Source of the DNA: Butyrivibrio sp. | GTDB lineage: Bacteria; Bacillota_A; Clostridia; Lachnospirales; Lachnospiraceae | Length of the DNA: 31,010 nucleotides | Assembly (NCBI GenBank): GCA_024690635.1 | Contig: JAILOW010000012.1 | Span: forward strand, 1 to 31,010 | Direction: 5' to 3' | Shown here: piece after piece, positions 15,808-25,900 of the stretch | Layout of the letters: each line of letters begins with the position of its first letter | Numbering within the stretch: the first letter of the stretch is position 1 | Position numbers and translations under genes: made by a program | The notes under the pieces: model-generated | The model's input: the letters and a program-made list of their open reading frames with translations, nothing else | Told to the model about the DNA's origin: nothing | Database searches by the model: none

Positions 15808-17769
15808 ATGGCTTCAAAAAAAGGTAATCTTTCAATCAACAGCGAGAACATGTTTCCGATCATAAAGAAATGGCTTTATTCGGATCATGATATTTTTTAC
15901 AGAGAGGTGATCTCAAACGCCTGCGATGCCATCACCAAGATCCGCAAGATGGATATGATGGGCGAATATGAGCTTCCCGAGGGTTACAAGCCCCGCGTGG
16001 ACATTGTTTTAAATGACAAGGAAAAGACCATTAAGATCTGCGATAACGGTATCGGAATGACTGCAGAGGAGGTTGAGGAGTACATCAACCAGGTGGCATT
16101 TTCCGGAGCTACGGATTTCCTCAATAAATACAAGGACAAGGCCAACGCCGATCAGATCATCGGTCATTTCGGACTTGGTTTTTATTCAACATTTATGGTA
16201 TCCGATCAGGTGGATATCGATACTCTTTCCTGCAAGTCAGACGCAGCTTCTGTACACTGGACCTGCGACGGCGGCTCTGATTTCGAGATGAGCGACGGAG
16301 ACAAAAAGGAAGTAGGAACAACCGTTACTCTCCATCTTTCCGAGGACTGCCTGGAGTTCTGCAATGAGTACAAGGCAAAGGAAGTTATACAGAAGTACTG
16401 CTCATTCATGCCCTATGAGATTTATCTTTCAAGAGAAGGCGAAGAGGGTGAGCCTCAGCTTCTAAACGATACACATCCCCTCTGGGCCAAGACTCCCAAG
16501 GATTGCACCGATGAGGAGTACAGGGAGTTCTACAGAAAAGTGTTCAAGGACTACAAGGAGCCTCTTTTCTGGATCCACCTTAACATGGACTATCCCTTCA
16601 ACCTCAAGGGTATCCTTTACTTCCCCAAGATCAACCTTGAGTTTGAATCTATAGAGGGAACTATCAAGCTTTACAACAATCAGGTGTTTATCGCCGACAA
16701 TATAAAAGAGGTTATTCCGGAATATCTCATGCTCCTTAAGGGCGTGATCGACTGTCCCGATCTTCCTCTTAACGTTTCAAGAAGTGCCCTGCAAAATGAC
16801 GGCTTTGTAAAAAAGATCTCCGAGTACATATCCAAGAAGGTTGCGGAGAAGCTTGCAGGCCTTTGCAAGACCGATAAAGAAAACTATGAGAAGTACTGGG
16901 ATGATATCAGTCCCTTCATCAAGTACGGATGCCTTAGGGACGACAAGTTCTGCGAGAAGATGACTGACTTCATTCTCTTTAAGAACCTTGACGGCAAGTA
17001 CCTTACAACTCCCGAAGCTCTTCAGATAAATAAAAAGGCTGAGGAAGAGGCGGCTAACGCTGTTGACGAGGATGGAAAGGCTGTAGAGGCAGAGGTTGTT
17101 GATGATAAAAAAGAAGATGACAGCTCTGTCGCAAAAGAGGATGAAAAGGAGAAAGAGCCCCGCATTATCTACTATGTGACCGATGAACAGCAGCAGAGCC
17201 AGTACATCAATATGTTCAAAGCTCAGAAGATGGAAGCTTTCATTATGAACCACAATATCGACGTTCCCTTCATGCAGCAGCTTGAGGGCAAGAACGAGGG
17301 TATCCGCTTCCAGAGAATAGATGCCGATCTTACAGACACCTTCAAGTCCAGAACTTCCAAGAAGGCAGCCAAAGAGCTTGAGGAAAAAGAGAAAGAGATC
17401 TCTGAAAAGATCAAGAAGGCTCTTAAGAACGACAAGCTTGTCATAAAGCTTGAAAAGCTTAAGGACAAGAAGGTTTCATCAATGCTCACTGTTTCAGAGG
17501 ATGCCAGAAGAATGGCTGATATGATGAAGATGTATGCCATGAACGGCATGAGCATGGGCGACTTTGGCGCAGAGGGACAGACTCTTATATTAAATGCAAA
17601 CCATCCTCTTGTTCAGTATGTAATGGAAAACGAGGACGGCGACAACACCGGGATGATCTGCGAGCAGCTCTATGATCTTGCCCGCATTCAGAACGCTCCT
17701 CTTGAGGGCGAGGCCATGACAAAGTTCATTCAGCGCAGCAATGAGATCATGATGATCCTTGCAAAGTAA
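15808..17769 (+). CDS. htpG: Molecular chaperone HtpG (Hsp90)
   Basis: A 653-residue Hsp90 of normal bacterial length. ATG 15808 is chosen over an in-frame GTG at 15799 because AAAGGAG (15793-15799) is spaced 8 bases from it and the GTG overlaps that site. The N-terminal GHKL ATPase has Glu33 and Asn37 in REVISNACDAI, Asp79 in DNGIGMT and the lid/glycine motif GHFGLGFYS. The middle domain has LYNNQVFIADN and the LPLNVSRSALQND arginine loop. A charged insert (about residues 410-450, Glu/Lys/Asp-rich) and the C-terminal dimerisation region follow. The protein is an ATP-dependent cytosolic chaperone that remodels client proteins. It is a single-gene unit bounded by a CIRCE site and a terminator. 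In Bacillus subtilis htpG is not CIRCE-controlled, so HrcA control here would differ from that model. Confidence 0.97.
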   Translation: MASKKGNLSINSENMFPIIKKWLYSDHDIFYREVISNACDAITKIRKMDMMGEYELPEGYKPRVDIVLNDKEKTIKICDNGIGMTAEEVEEYINQVAFSGATDFLNKYKDKANADQIIGHFGLGFYSTFMVSDQVDIDTLSCKSDAASVHWTCDGGSDFEMSDGDKKEVGTTVTLHLSEDCLEFCNEYKAKEVIQKYCSFMPYEIYLSREGEEGEPQLLNDTHPLWAKTPKDCTDEEYREFYRKVFKDYKEPLFWIHLNMDYPFNLKGILYFPKINLEFESIEGTIKLYNNQVFIADNIKEVIPEYLMLLKGVIDCPDLPLNVSRSALQNDGFVKKISEYISKKVAEKLAGLCKTDKENYEKYWDDISPFIKYGCLRDDKFCEKMTDFILFKNLDGKYLTTPEALQINKKAEEEAANAVDEDGKAVEAEVVDDKKEDDSSVAKEDEKEKEPRIIYYVTDEQQQSQYINMFKAQKMEAFIMNHNIDVPFMQQLEGKNEGIRFQRIDADLTDTFKSRTSKKAAKELEEKEKEISEKIKKALKNDKLVIKLEKLKDKKVSSMLTVSEDARRMADMMKMYAMNGMSMGDFGAEGQTLILNANHPLVQYVMENEDGDNTGMICEQLYDLARIQNAPLEGEAMTKFIQRSNEIMMILAK

Positions 17770-17790
17770 TTTGACAAAATAATAGATAGT

Positions 17791-17832
17791 ACAGACCCGG
17801 AAACTTTTATGTTTTTCCGGGCCTGTTTTTTT
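17791..17832 (+). terminator. Intrinsic terminator after htpG
   Basis: Thirteen-base arms at 17791-17803 (ACAGACCCGGAAA) and 17814-17826 (TTTCCGGGCCTGT) pair with one mismatch around a ten-base loop and are followed by a run of T. htpG is therefore monocistronic. Confidence 0.93.
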
Positions 17833-18101
17833 AAACATGAGACTACCTGTGCTGAACCAAAATTTCAGAGTTCATAAAAAATTCACAATTATTATTCAGT
17901 GGAAACTTTTATTTGCTGAGAATATATATTACAGTAAAACGAGCCAAGTAGTACATTATCTCTGAAAAAAGTGTATTATAGGATAAAATCAGTGTAAGTT
18001 ACGAGCCTGCTTTTTTATGGCGTTAAAGTACTTATCATATAAAAAGTATGATCACAGCTTGCATACAAATCAGAAAGGGCACAGCAACCGGAGTTTATTA
18101 A
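17833..18101 (+). other. AT-rich intergenic region before the exporter operon
   Basis: About 270 bases with no credible open frame or RNA gene. It must hold the promoter of the MacAB-like operon, but no hexamer pair stands out; TATTAT (17974-17979) and TATAAA (18038-18043) are weak -10 candidates. One short dyad, ATCATA (18034-18039) with TATGAT (18047-18052), overlaps the second candidate and might be an operator. Confidence 0.5.
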
Positions 18102-18806
18102 ATGAGAAAACTAGTAGAGATCAAAGACGTTTGTAAGATATATAACCCGGGTGAAAACGAGGTAAGAGCGCTCAATCATGTTTCCCTCACCATTGGTGAA
18201 GGAGAGTTTGTGGCTATTATCGGCCAGTCAGGTTCCGGTAAGTCCACTCTCATGAACATGCTCGGATGCCTTGATACACCAACCAGCGGTAAATACTTTC
18301 TTCACGGACAGGACGTTTCACACATGACTGATGATGAGCAGTCAGATGTCAGAAACAGAGAGATTGGCTTTATCTTCCAGGGATTCAATCTGATCCCTTC
18401 TCTTACCGCTCTTGAAAATGTGGAGCTTCCTCTTATATACAGAGGAGTAGGCAAAAAGGAAAGAGAAAGGCTCTCCAATGCGGCACTTAACAGCGTGGGT
18501 CTTGGAAACAGAAAGACTCATAAGCCCAACGAGATGTCCGGAGGACAGCAGCAGAGAGTGGCTATAGCAAGAGCGATAGCTCAGGCACCGCCCATTCTGC
18601 TTGCAGATGAACCTACAGGAAACCTTGATACGGGTTCCACCAAGGAGATCATCAATATCATAAAGAGACTTTACAATGAGGGCAGGACCGTGATCATAAT
18701 CACACACGATCCGGGCATTGCTGCTCAGGCAAAGAGGATCATCACCATTTCCGATGGTCAGATAAAAAGCGACATCATAAATCCCGATTACGTGGATGAG
18801 TTTTGA
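18102..18806 (+). CDS. ABC transporter ATPase, MacB/LolD type
   Basis: A 234-residue nucleotide-binding subunit. Walker A GQSGSGKST (Lys47), Q-loop within GFIFQGFNLIPSLTALENV, signature MSGGQQQRVAIARA (Ser146-Gln149), Walker B ILLADEPTGNLDT (Asp169, Glu170) and switch His202 in ITHDPG are all present, so it should hydrolyse ATP. The NLIPSLTALENVELPL segment is characteristic of the MacB/LolD/FtsE group, which powers FtsX-like permeases by a mechanical transmission mechanism rather than by moving substrate through a channel. It is the first gene of a four-gene operon with an adaptor and two permeases; CCGGAG upstream serves as ribosome site. Likely cargo is a peptide, antibiotic or cell-surface lipid/protein, which cannot be decided here. 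Confidence 0.95.
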   Translation: MRKLVEIKDVCKIYNPGENEVRALNHVSLTIGEGEFVAIIGQSGSGKSTLMNMLGCLDTPTSGKYFLHGQDVSHMTDDEQSDVRNREIGFIFQGFNLIPSLTALENVELPLIYRGVGKKERERLSNAALNSVGLGNRKTHKPNEMSGGQQQRVAIARAIAQAPPILLADEPTGNLDTGSTKEIINIIKRLYNEGRTVIIITHDPGIAAQAKRIITISDGQIKSDIINPDYVDEF

Positions 18807-18821
18807 TACAGGGAGGACTAT

Positions 18822-20429
18822 ATGGCAGACAATAAAGAACTTGAAAAGAACAAAAAGGCAGAAGAAACAGGATCTTCCAAACTCGAGGAAAAGGAGATCA
18901 GACCTGCCACAGTAGAAGATAAGGGTATCATCAAAGAGACAACAGGCTCAGAGATGGAAATCTACGACGAGGACAACACAGTGGATCTTTCCGATTCGGC
19001 CAAGCCAAAGAAAAAGAAGATCAGGAAAAGATGGATCGTTCTTGCGGTAGCGGTACTTCTCATTGCGTTTTTCATTGTAAAGAGCATAATCTCAGCCAAG
19101 AACAATATTCCCATGGTTGAGACCTACGAAGTGACCAGGGGCGATATTGAGAATGTACTTTCTATTTCCGGAACAGTTGAGAGTGCGGAGACCAAGAACT
19201 ATTTTGCTGATGCGACAGCTCCCATAGAGACACTTAATGTCAAGGTTGGTGATAAGGTTTCAAAAGGAGATGTACTTTGTACCTTTGATCAGGCAGAGCT
19301 TGAGCTTTCCAAGAAAAAGGCAGAACTTGCACTTGCTCAGGCAGAAGGCTCCTATTCAAGCGCCATCACCAAAAATGCCAAGGCTACTGACAAGCTTGTT
19401 GGAAACAGCATTCATGATATCAATAACAGAATCGACCAGATAGATGAGGAAGTAAGGGCTCTTGAGGATCAGGTTGAGGAAAAGAAGACCAGGATCAGCA
19501 AGACTCAGGATGAGCTTAACCGCGTCCTTATGGACTACAATCAGAACGGCGTAAGTGATTCCGCCGAAAACTATGATCAGTATTCCAAAAAGGATGAGGA
19601 CGGAAATGAGCTTTATCTCCAGACTCAGAACGCGCTTAAGGATACATCATGGGCTCTTTCCCATGATGAAGAGATCAAAAAGTGGCAGGACAGGATTGAA
19701 GATCTGAACGTAGAGAAAAAGAAGCTTCAGGAGCAGCAGTCCGCAGAGCTTGGTGCCATGACTGCAGGAGATTTCAAGAGCGCTGAGGCGCAGAAGGAAA
19801 CCTCCGAGCTTACCAATGATGATGCTATAGCCAAGATCGAAGAGGCTATAGGCGGAGTAAAGGCAGACTTTAACGGCGTTGTTACAAACATTCCCGCAAC
19901 TGTTGTTGAGGGAGCTACCGTAACTACAGGAACAGCGCTCTTTAGCCTTGCAAATCTCGATGATGTACAGATCACGATACAGGTATCAAAAAGTGATCTT
20001 CCCAAGATCGCTGTCGGACAGAAGGTTGATATCACCATTAACGGCAAAGCCTATGAAGGCGAGGTTACCAAGATCTCCGGAACAGCTTTCAAGAATACCA
20101 ACGGAGTAGCTGTTGTAAGTACAGTTATCAAGGTTACAAACCCCGATTCCGACATAATCCTCGGAGTTGAAGCAAACAACAAGATCCATGCGGAGAAGGC
20201 GGAAAACACTCTGGTTCTTCCCTATGAGTATGTTCAGACAGATTCAGAGGGTGACTATGTATATGTTGTTGAAAACAACGTGGTTACCAGAAAGAACGTT
20301 ACAATCGGTATTGCATCCAGCACCGATGCTCAGATAACAGAAGGACTTTCGGAAGGTGACAAGGTCATCGCATCGGATGTTTCTATGCTTACAGAAGGAA
20401 TGCCTGTCAGTACTTTAGACATGCAGTGA
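18822..20429 (+). CDS. Membrane-fusion adaptor of a MacAB-like exporter
   Basis: A 535-residue HlyD/MacA-type adaptor. Residues 1-70 are a long, charged cytosolic tail ending in KPKKKKIRKR, followed by one membrane helix (about 71-91). The extracellular part starts with the beta-barrel/lipoyl half-motif SGTVESAETKN and APIETLNVKVGDKVSKGDVL, then a coiled-coil hairpin (about residues 150-330, rich in Glu/Lys/Gln), the second lipoyl half (GVVTNIPATVVEGATVTTG) and beta-barrel and membrane-proximal domains. In Gram-negative cells MacA contacts TolC; in Firmicutes such adaptors probably gather or shield substrate at the outer face. The ribosome site is AGGGAGGA; it lies 15 bases after the ATPase gene. 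The unusually long cytosolic tail sets it apart from typical MacA. Confidence 0.9.
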   Translation: MADNKELEKNKKAEETGSSKLEEKEIRPATVEDKGIIKETTGSEMEIYDEDNTVDLSDSAKPKKKKIRKRWIVLAVAVLLIAFFIVKSIISAKNNIPMVETYEVTRGDIENVLSISGTVESAETKNYFADATAPIETLNVKVGDKVSKGDVLCTFDQAELELSKKKAELALAQAEGSYSSAITKNAKATDKLVGNSIHDINNRIDQIDEEVRALEDQVEEKKTRISKTQDELNRVLMDYNQNGVSDSAENYDQYSKKDEDGNELYLQTQNALKDTSWALSHDEEIKKWQDRIEDLNVEKKKLQEQQSAELGAMTAGDFKSAEAQKETSELTNDDAIAKIEEAIGGVKADFNGVVTNIPATVVEGATVTTGTALFSLANLDDVQITIQVSKSDLPKIAVGQKVDITINGKAYEGEVTKISGTAFKNTNGVAVVSTVIKVTNPDSDIILGVEANNKIHAEKAENTLVLPYEYVQTDSEGDYVYVVENNVVTRKNVTIGIASSTDAQITEGLSEGDKVIASDVSMLTEGMPVSTLDMQ

Positions 20430-20433
20430 TGAT

Positions 20434-21642
20434 ATGAGCAGGATAAGCGAATATTTTAAAAGTGCAATTAAACAGATAATAGGTAACGGCTACAGGACCC
20501 TTATGACCATGCTGGGTATTGTGGTTGGTATTGCTGCGGTTATTGCGGTTGTTTCTCTGGGAAACGGCATGAGTGAGTTTGTAAAGAGCCAGATCAACGA
20601 CCTGGCAGGCAACTACGGGACACTTTCCATTGATATGACCAAGAGCTCCGAGATGCTTAACCGCGACGATCTGCAGATTTTGGAAGACAGCCTTCCTGAT
20701 ATAAAGGGAATATCTCCCAATATAATGGCATGGGGTAAGGTCAAGGGAGGCAGAACAGCAGTTGAAGCTACTTTTAACGGAGGATCCGAGAGCCTGGAGC
20801 TAGCTCTTGCAAACCAGGTGGTCAAGGGACAGTATTTCAACAGGTCCCAGATTGAAAGTGGTCAGAGAGTCTGCGTTATGCTGCTTGATGACGCTAAAAA
20901 GATCTTTGGAACGGAAGATGCCTTAGGCCGTGAACTTGAGGTGACCATCTCGGGCAAAACTGCTACATACACCGTTATAGGTCTTCGTGACCATATGAAT
21001 GAGATGTACACTTTCCTCATGGAAGGTCAGGACTATTATGCACAGATCGAGATGCCTTATACATCTCTTGCAGCTGACTTTGATTATTCTGTTGATAATT
21101 TTGACCAGCTGATTATTTTTTCAGACCAGTCCAATCTTTCGGAAAATGTTAAAAAAGCCAAGAACATCATTATGAACAATCATGGGCTTCGAGGAACCAA
21201 TGCCGTTACCGGCTACAGTATGGCGGATTTTTCCCAGGAACTTGATCAGATTCTGGGATATGCCAAGAAATTCCTTATTCTTGTGTCTGTAATATCCCTT
21301 ATCGTTGGCGGTATCGGAGTTATGAACATCATGCTGGTATCCGTTACGGAGAGAACAAGGGAGATCGGCATAAGAAAGTCCATAGGAGCCAGGACCGGCG
21401 CCATTATGACGCAGTTTCTTGCTGAAGCCGCTATTCTTACATTCCTTGGGGGACTCATAGGAATAGTCCTTGGAATAATAATTGCTTACATAATATGTAC
21501 GTTTATTGGCTTTAAGGTTATCATAACCCCTACATCGGTTTTGGGCGCAGCCGTATTCTCAGTGCTCATAGGACTGTTTTTTGGAATATATCCTGCCAGA
21601 AAAGCGGCAAAAATGAAGCCTATTGATGCACTCAGACTTTAA
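20434..21642 (+). CDS. MacB-like ABC permease (first copy)
   Basis: A 402-residue FtsX/MacB-type permease. Helix 1 is in YRTLMTMLGIVVGIAAVIAV, then a large extracellular domain (about residues 45-270, MacB-PCD-like) and three C-terminal helices containing the signature VGGIGVMNIMLVSVTERTRE followed by IGIRKSIGA, the coupling loop that touches the ATPase. The C-terminus ends with the family's usual YPARKAAKMKPIDALR. The start lies 4 bases after the adaptor stop with no strong ribosome site, so translation is probably coupled. The following gene is a related permease; together they likely form a heterodimer. There is no fused ATPase domain, unlike Gram-negative MacB. Confidence 0.93.
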   Translation: MSRISEYFKSAIKQIIGNGYRTLMTMLGIVVGIAAVIAVVSLGNGMSEFVKSQINDLAGNYGTLSIDMTKSSEMLNRDDLQILEDSLPDIKGISPNIMAWGKVKGGRTAVEATFNGGSESLELALANQVVKGQYFNRSQIESGQRVCVMLLDDAKKIFGTEDALGRELEVTISGKTATYTVIGLRDHMNEMYTFLMEGQDYYAQIEMPYTSLAADFDYSVDNFDQLIIFSDQSNLSENVKKAKNIIMNNHGLRGTNAVTGYSMADFSQELDQILGYAKKFLILVSVISLIVGGIGVMNIMLVSVTERTREIGIRKSIGARTGAIMTQFLAEAAILTFLGGLIGIVLGIIIAYIICTFIGFKVIITPTSVLGAAVFSVLIGLFFGIYPARKAAKMKPIDALRL

Positions 21643-21668
21643 AAAGTAATAGAAACGGAAGTTGGTTT

Positions 21669-22883
21669 ATGGGAGTTTTCGGAGAGTATATAAAAAGCGC
21701 GATCTCCAGCATCAGAAATAACAAAGGAAGATCCTTCCTGACGATGCTGGGTATCATCATAGGTATTTCCGCTGTGCTCACTGTACTTGTAATCGGTGAC
21801 GGCATGAAAGCAACCGTAAACAGTGAGATGGATTCCATCGGAGCCACCACTGTTTCAGTGAGTCTTGACTACCTCAAGACCGATAAAGGCTTTACCTATG
21901 AACAGCTCAGGCAGATAGAAGAAAATATAGACAATATCTATGGAATATCAGCAGGCTATTCAGCTTTTGGAAAAGTAACAAACGGCAGAAAGTCCTTTGA
22001 TCTGATGATGAACGGTGGAATGGAAGCTGCGGTCAATGGCGCCGGGGTTAAGATGGTTCAGGGAAGATACATGAACAGGTCTGATGTGGACGACGCCAAG
22101 AAGGTTATAATCATAAGCCAGATCATGGCTAAAAATATGTTCGGACGTGAGGACGTTGTTGGCGAGATAGTGGAGATCACCAATGTGGATCTGACTGCTG
22201 AGTTTACTATTATCGGAGTAAAAGAGGATACCTCCATGGATGAGGCCTATGCCAGCTACTTCGACGATATGACATTTTTGTGCGACGTGCCTTATACCGC
22301 ACTTGCAGATGCGTTTAATTTCAACACCGAAGGCGGACTGGGAGATTTCAGCATTTATCTTGACAGTGAAAATAAAAACGCAGTGCTTTCTCAGGCAAGA
22401 TCTGTTGTTGAAAACGTCATGGGACTCAGAGGAGAAAATGCTGTAAAGATCAAATCCTCTTATGGCTTTGATGCTACTTCGGAGAGCATCCTGAACATAA
22501 TTACTTCCGTTGTTGCAATAATAGCTGCCATATCTCTTTTGGTAGGCGGTATCGGCGTTATGAATATCATGACGGTATCTGTTACGGAGAGAACAAGAGA
22601 GATCGGTATCAGAAAGTCACTTGGTGCCAGGACTTCATCAATACTTACCCAGTTTTTGGCTGAGGCTGCCATCCTTACATTTACAGGCGGTATCATCGGC
22701 ATCATCTTAGGTCTTTCAATCTCTGCCCTTATCTGCAAGGTTGTAGGCTTTACATTTACGGTGAATCCTGTACTTGTAATTGTGGTTGTTATGATATCCA
22801 CGGGAATAGGCCTTTTCTTTGGTATCTATCCCGCCAGAAGAGCAGCCAAATTAGACCCTATAGAAGCACTCCGCACGGAGTAA
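21669..22883 (+). CDS. MacB-like ABC permease (second copy)
   Basis: A 404-residue paralogue of the preceding gene with the same plan: helix 1 in RSFLTMLGIIIGISAVLTV, a periplasm-equivalent extracellular domain, the motif VGGIGVMNIMTVSVTERTRE with IGIRKSLGA, and the ending YPARRAAKLDPIEALR. The two copies are similar at both ends but clearly different in the extracellular domain, which suggests an old duplication with specialised roles in a heterodimer. A GGAAG ribosome site precedes the ATG. It is the last gene of the exporter operon; there is no hairpin terminator after it, and the next gene has its own extended -10 promoter just beyond the stop codon. Confidence 0.93.
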   Translation: MGVFGEYIKSAISSIRNNKGRSFLTMLGIIIGISAVLTVLVIGDGMKATVNSEMDSIGATTVSVSLDYLKTDKGFTYEQLRQIEENIDNIYGISAGYSAFGKVTNGRKSFDLMMNGGMEAAVNGAGVKMVQGRYMNRSDVDDAKKVIIISQIMAKNMFGREDVVGEIVEITNVDLTAEFTIIGVKEDTSMDEAYASYFDDMTFLCDVPYTALADAFNFNTEGGLGDFSIYLDSENKNAVLSQARSVVENVMGLRGENAVKIKSSYGFDATSESILNIITSVVAIIAAISLLVGGIGVMNIMTVSVTERTREIGIRKSLGARTSSILTQFLAEAAILTFTGGIIGIILGLSISALICKVVGFTFTVNPVLVIVVVMISTGIGLFFGIYPARRAAKLDPIEALRTE

Positions 22884-22888
22884 AAATA

Positions 22889-22897
22889 TGGTATACT
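22889..22897 (+). promoter_or_regulatory. Extended -10 promoter for the DUF5717 cassette
   Basis: TGG followed by TATACT (22892-22897) forms an extended -10 element directly after the previous stop codon. The -35 region is poor, which extended -10 promoters tolerate. A transcript start near 22904 would leave a leader of about 25 bases. Confidence 0.6.
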
Positions 22898-22928
22898 ATT
22901 TTGAAGAACTAGTTTTTTGGGGTGTATT

Positions 22929-25900
22929 GTGAGAGAAATAGTAGATCAGCTGCTTCAGGGTAAATACGAATACTCGCAGAAGAGTCTGGACTTTTCTACT
23001 GCGAGGGTTGAGCTGTCCATGGGTCCCGGGGAGAACTTAGAAGGCTCTTTTACCATCTTTGGTCCGGAAAACCGGCCTTGTTATGGCCACGTATCCTCCA
23101 CAGATATCAGGATGGAGGTGCTTACGGAGGAGTTTTCCGGTTCACCCTATGAAGTATCCTACAGATTCAGTTCAAAAGGTCTCGCCCAGGGAGATGTCCT
23201 GCAGGGCGATTTCAGGATCATATCCAATCAGGGAGAGTATGTGCTCCCTTTCGTAGTCACCGTTAGGCTTGATCATATCGCATCCAGCCTTGGTGACATC
23301 AAGAATCTTTTTCATTTTGCAAATCTTGCAAAAACTGACTGGGATGAGGCGGTAAGCCTCTTTTATTCCCGTGAGTTCATTTCTGTTTTCAAAGGTAACG
23401 ACAGTCAATATGAGTCTCTTTACAGGGGGCTTTCCGGCGATCCCGAAAATATCCAGAACGTTGAGGAATTCCTTATTGCCATAAATAAAAAGCAGCCTGT
23501 GGGCTTTATTCCAGATCAGACGGAAATAATGCTTGATTACACAGGTCTTTCTCATGATCAGGTCATTCTTCTTACCAGAAACGGATGGGGATATACACAT
23601 CTTTTAGTGGAGACCGACGGCGATTTCATCATTACCGAAAAAAATGAGATAAACGAAGAAGACTTCACCGGCAGCAACTGCAGACTGAGGTTCAGGATCA
23701 GAGCAGAAAGACTCCATGAGGGCAATAATTTTGGCAAGATCGTATTCAGCAATGCTTTCGTTAGAATCGAGATCCCTGTTACGGTATCCATGGCTCTTAC
23801 AGGGCATCATCTCACAGCCGACTATCAGGAGAAAAAGAGACTGATGGTGCAGCTTGTAAAGGTATATGAGAACTTCAGCTGCAAAAAGATAAACTCAAGG
23901 GCGTGGATGACAGAGACCGGCAAGATCATCGCCAAGATGAATGCCATCGATGACAAAGACCTTGAATTCAGACTCTATACAGCCCATTACTATATAACCG
24001 CAGGAAGGGTCAATGAAGGCAAATGGATCCTTGACCAGGCGGAGAGAGAGACGGAAGAAGCCAAGGGAGACACTCTTTACAGCTACTATCTGTATCTTTC
24101 AACTCTCTGCAGCAGAGAGGATGCTTATATAAATGATATTTCCGAGCGCCTTGAGGGTATATTCAGGAGAAATCCCGACAACTGGCGCATTGCATGGCTC
24201 CTTTTATATATCGCGGAGGAGTACACCACATCCAGCCCCAGAAAATGGATGATACTTGAGGAGCAGTTTGGCTTTGGTTGCAGAAGCCCCATTCTGTATC
24301 TTGAGTCCATGAATCTTTTGAACGATTCACCCTCAATCCTTACAAGACTTGATGAATATGAGCTCTATGTGCTTGAGTACGGAGCCAGAAAAAAGATCAT
24401 TAGTCTCAGTCTCATAGATCAGGTGGTCTACCTGGCACTCCGGGCCAGAGGCTACAACGAAAGGCTCTTCAGGATCCTCAAGGACTGCTATGAGATCAGA
24501 GAAAACGACGATACTCTCGAGGCTATTGTTTCCCTTCTTATCAAGGGAGGCAAGACGGACCGCGCTTCCTTTGAGTGGTATGCCAAGGGTGTTGAGAGAG
24601 AACTTCGCATAACAAGGCTCTATGAGTATTACATGATGTCCATCTATACCGATGAGAACGGGCTTTTACCCAGCGACATCAACAGAATGGTCCTTATGTA
24701 TTTCTCATATCAGAGCGACCTTGAATATGACAAAAACGCTATTCTTTACAGATACATCCATGAGAAAAAGGATGATTACCCCGAACTCTACGATACCTAT
24801 CTGCCCCAGATAGAAAAATTCCTTATGTCTCAGATCGACAAAGGAAGGGTTTCAAGGGATCTGGGATACCTGTACAGTAACCTTCTGACCAAGCAGATGG
24901 TGGATGCTGCCAACGCATCCAAGGTTCTGAATGTGCTCTATACCTCTGAGATAAAGACTGAGGATAAGCGCATCACCGGAGTATGCGTATATTATGACAA
25001 GTGCGAAAAAGAGATGAGATATCCTCTTGTTGACGGAGAGGCTCTGGTGCCTCTTTACGGCAATGAGTATGCAGTTCTTTTGACTGACCATGAGGACAAC
25101 AGATACGCTGCGTCGGTACCCTATACCAGCACCAGACTTATCCTTGCAGGCAAGCTTGCAGGCTACGCTATCCCTTATATTCAAAAGGGCAAGGAGAACC
25201 TTGATCTGTTTTTGTGCGAGCTCAGTAAAGACGCCTATACCATTGATATGGATAACGTGGGCAGATACAGGGATCTGGCATCTTCGGACCTTGTGAGAAA
25301 GAGCTGCCGCAACGAGATCAGAAATAACCTTATCAGATTCTACTACGACAATGACTTTACAAGGCAGCTTACCGAGTATCTGGTGGACATTGAGCCCGGG
25401 GATCTTTCCGGAAAAGAAAGAGGAGACATCCTTGAGCTTACGGTAATGGCAGGTCTTTATGACAAGGCTCTTGAGTGGCTTAGGGACTATGGCTGTCACG
25501 GCATAGACCCAAGGATCGTTCTGAGGCTTTGCGTAAGGCTTCTTGACAGGGATGCCTTTGAGCCTACGTCTCAGAATCTTGAGATAGCATTCTATGCCTT
25601 TAAAAACAGTAAATATGACGAGCAGCTCCTTAAATTCCTGGTGGAGAACTACAACGGAACATTAAAGGAGATGCGTGATATCTGGAAGGCTGCCGAGTCC
25701 TTCGGACTTGATACCTATGCTCTTTGCGAGAGGATCCTTGTGCAGATGATGTACAGCGGCTCCTATATCGGAGAAAAGTTCCAGATATTCAAAGAGTATG
25801 TAAAGGCAGGAGCCAATACCGATGTTGAGTCGGCATTTCTTTCACTTAATGCCTATGATAACTTTGCAAGAGGCAAGGTTACGGACAGATATATCTTTGA

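Noticed and set aside
18034..18052. Hairpin ATCATA/TATGAT as terminator or small RNA end
   Set aside because: Only six pairs and no T-run; at most a weak operator candidate.
24852..25499. 215-codon open frame on the minus strand within the DUF5717 gene
   Set aside because: Embedded in a coherent 1193-residue gene, with no motif or ribosome site.
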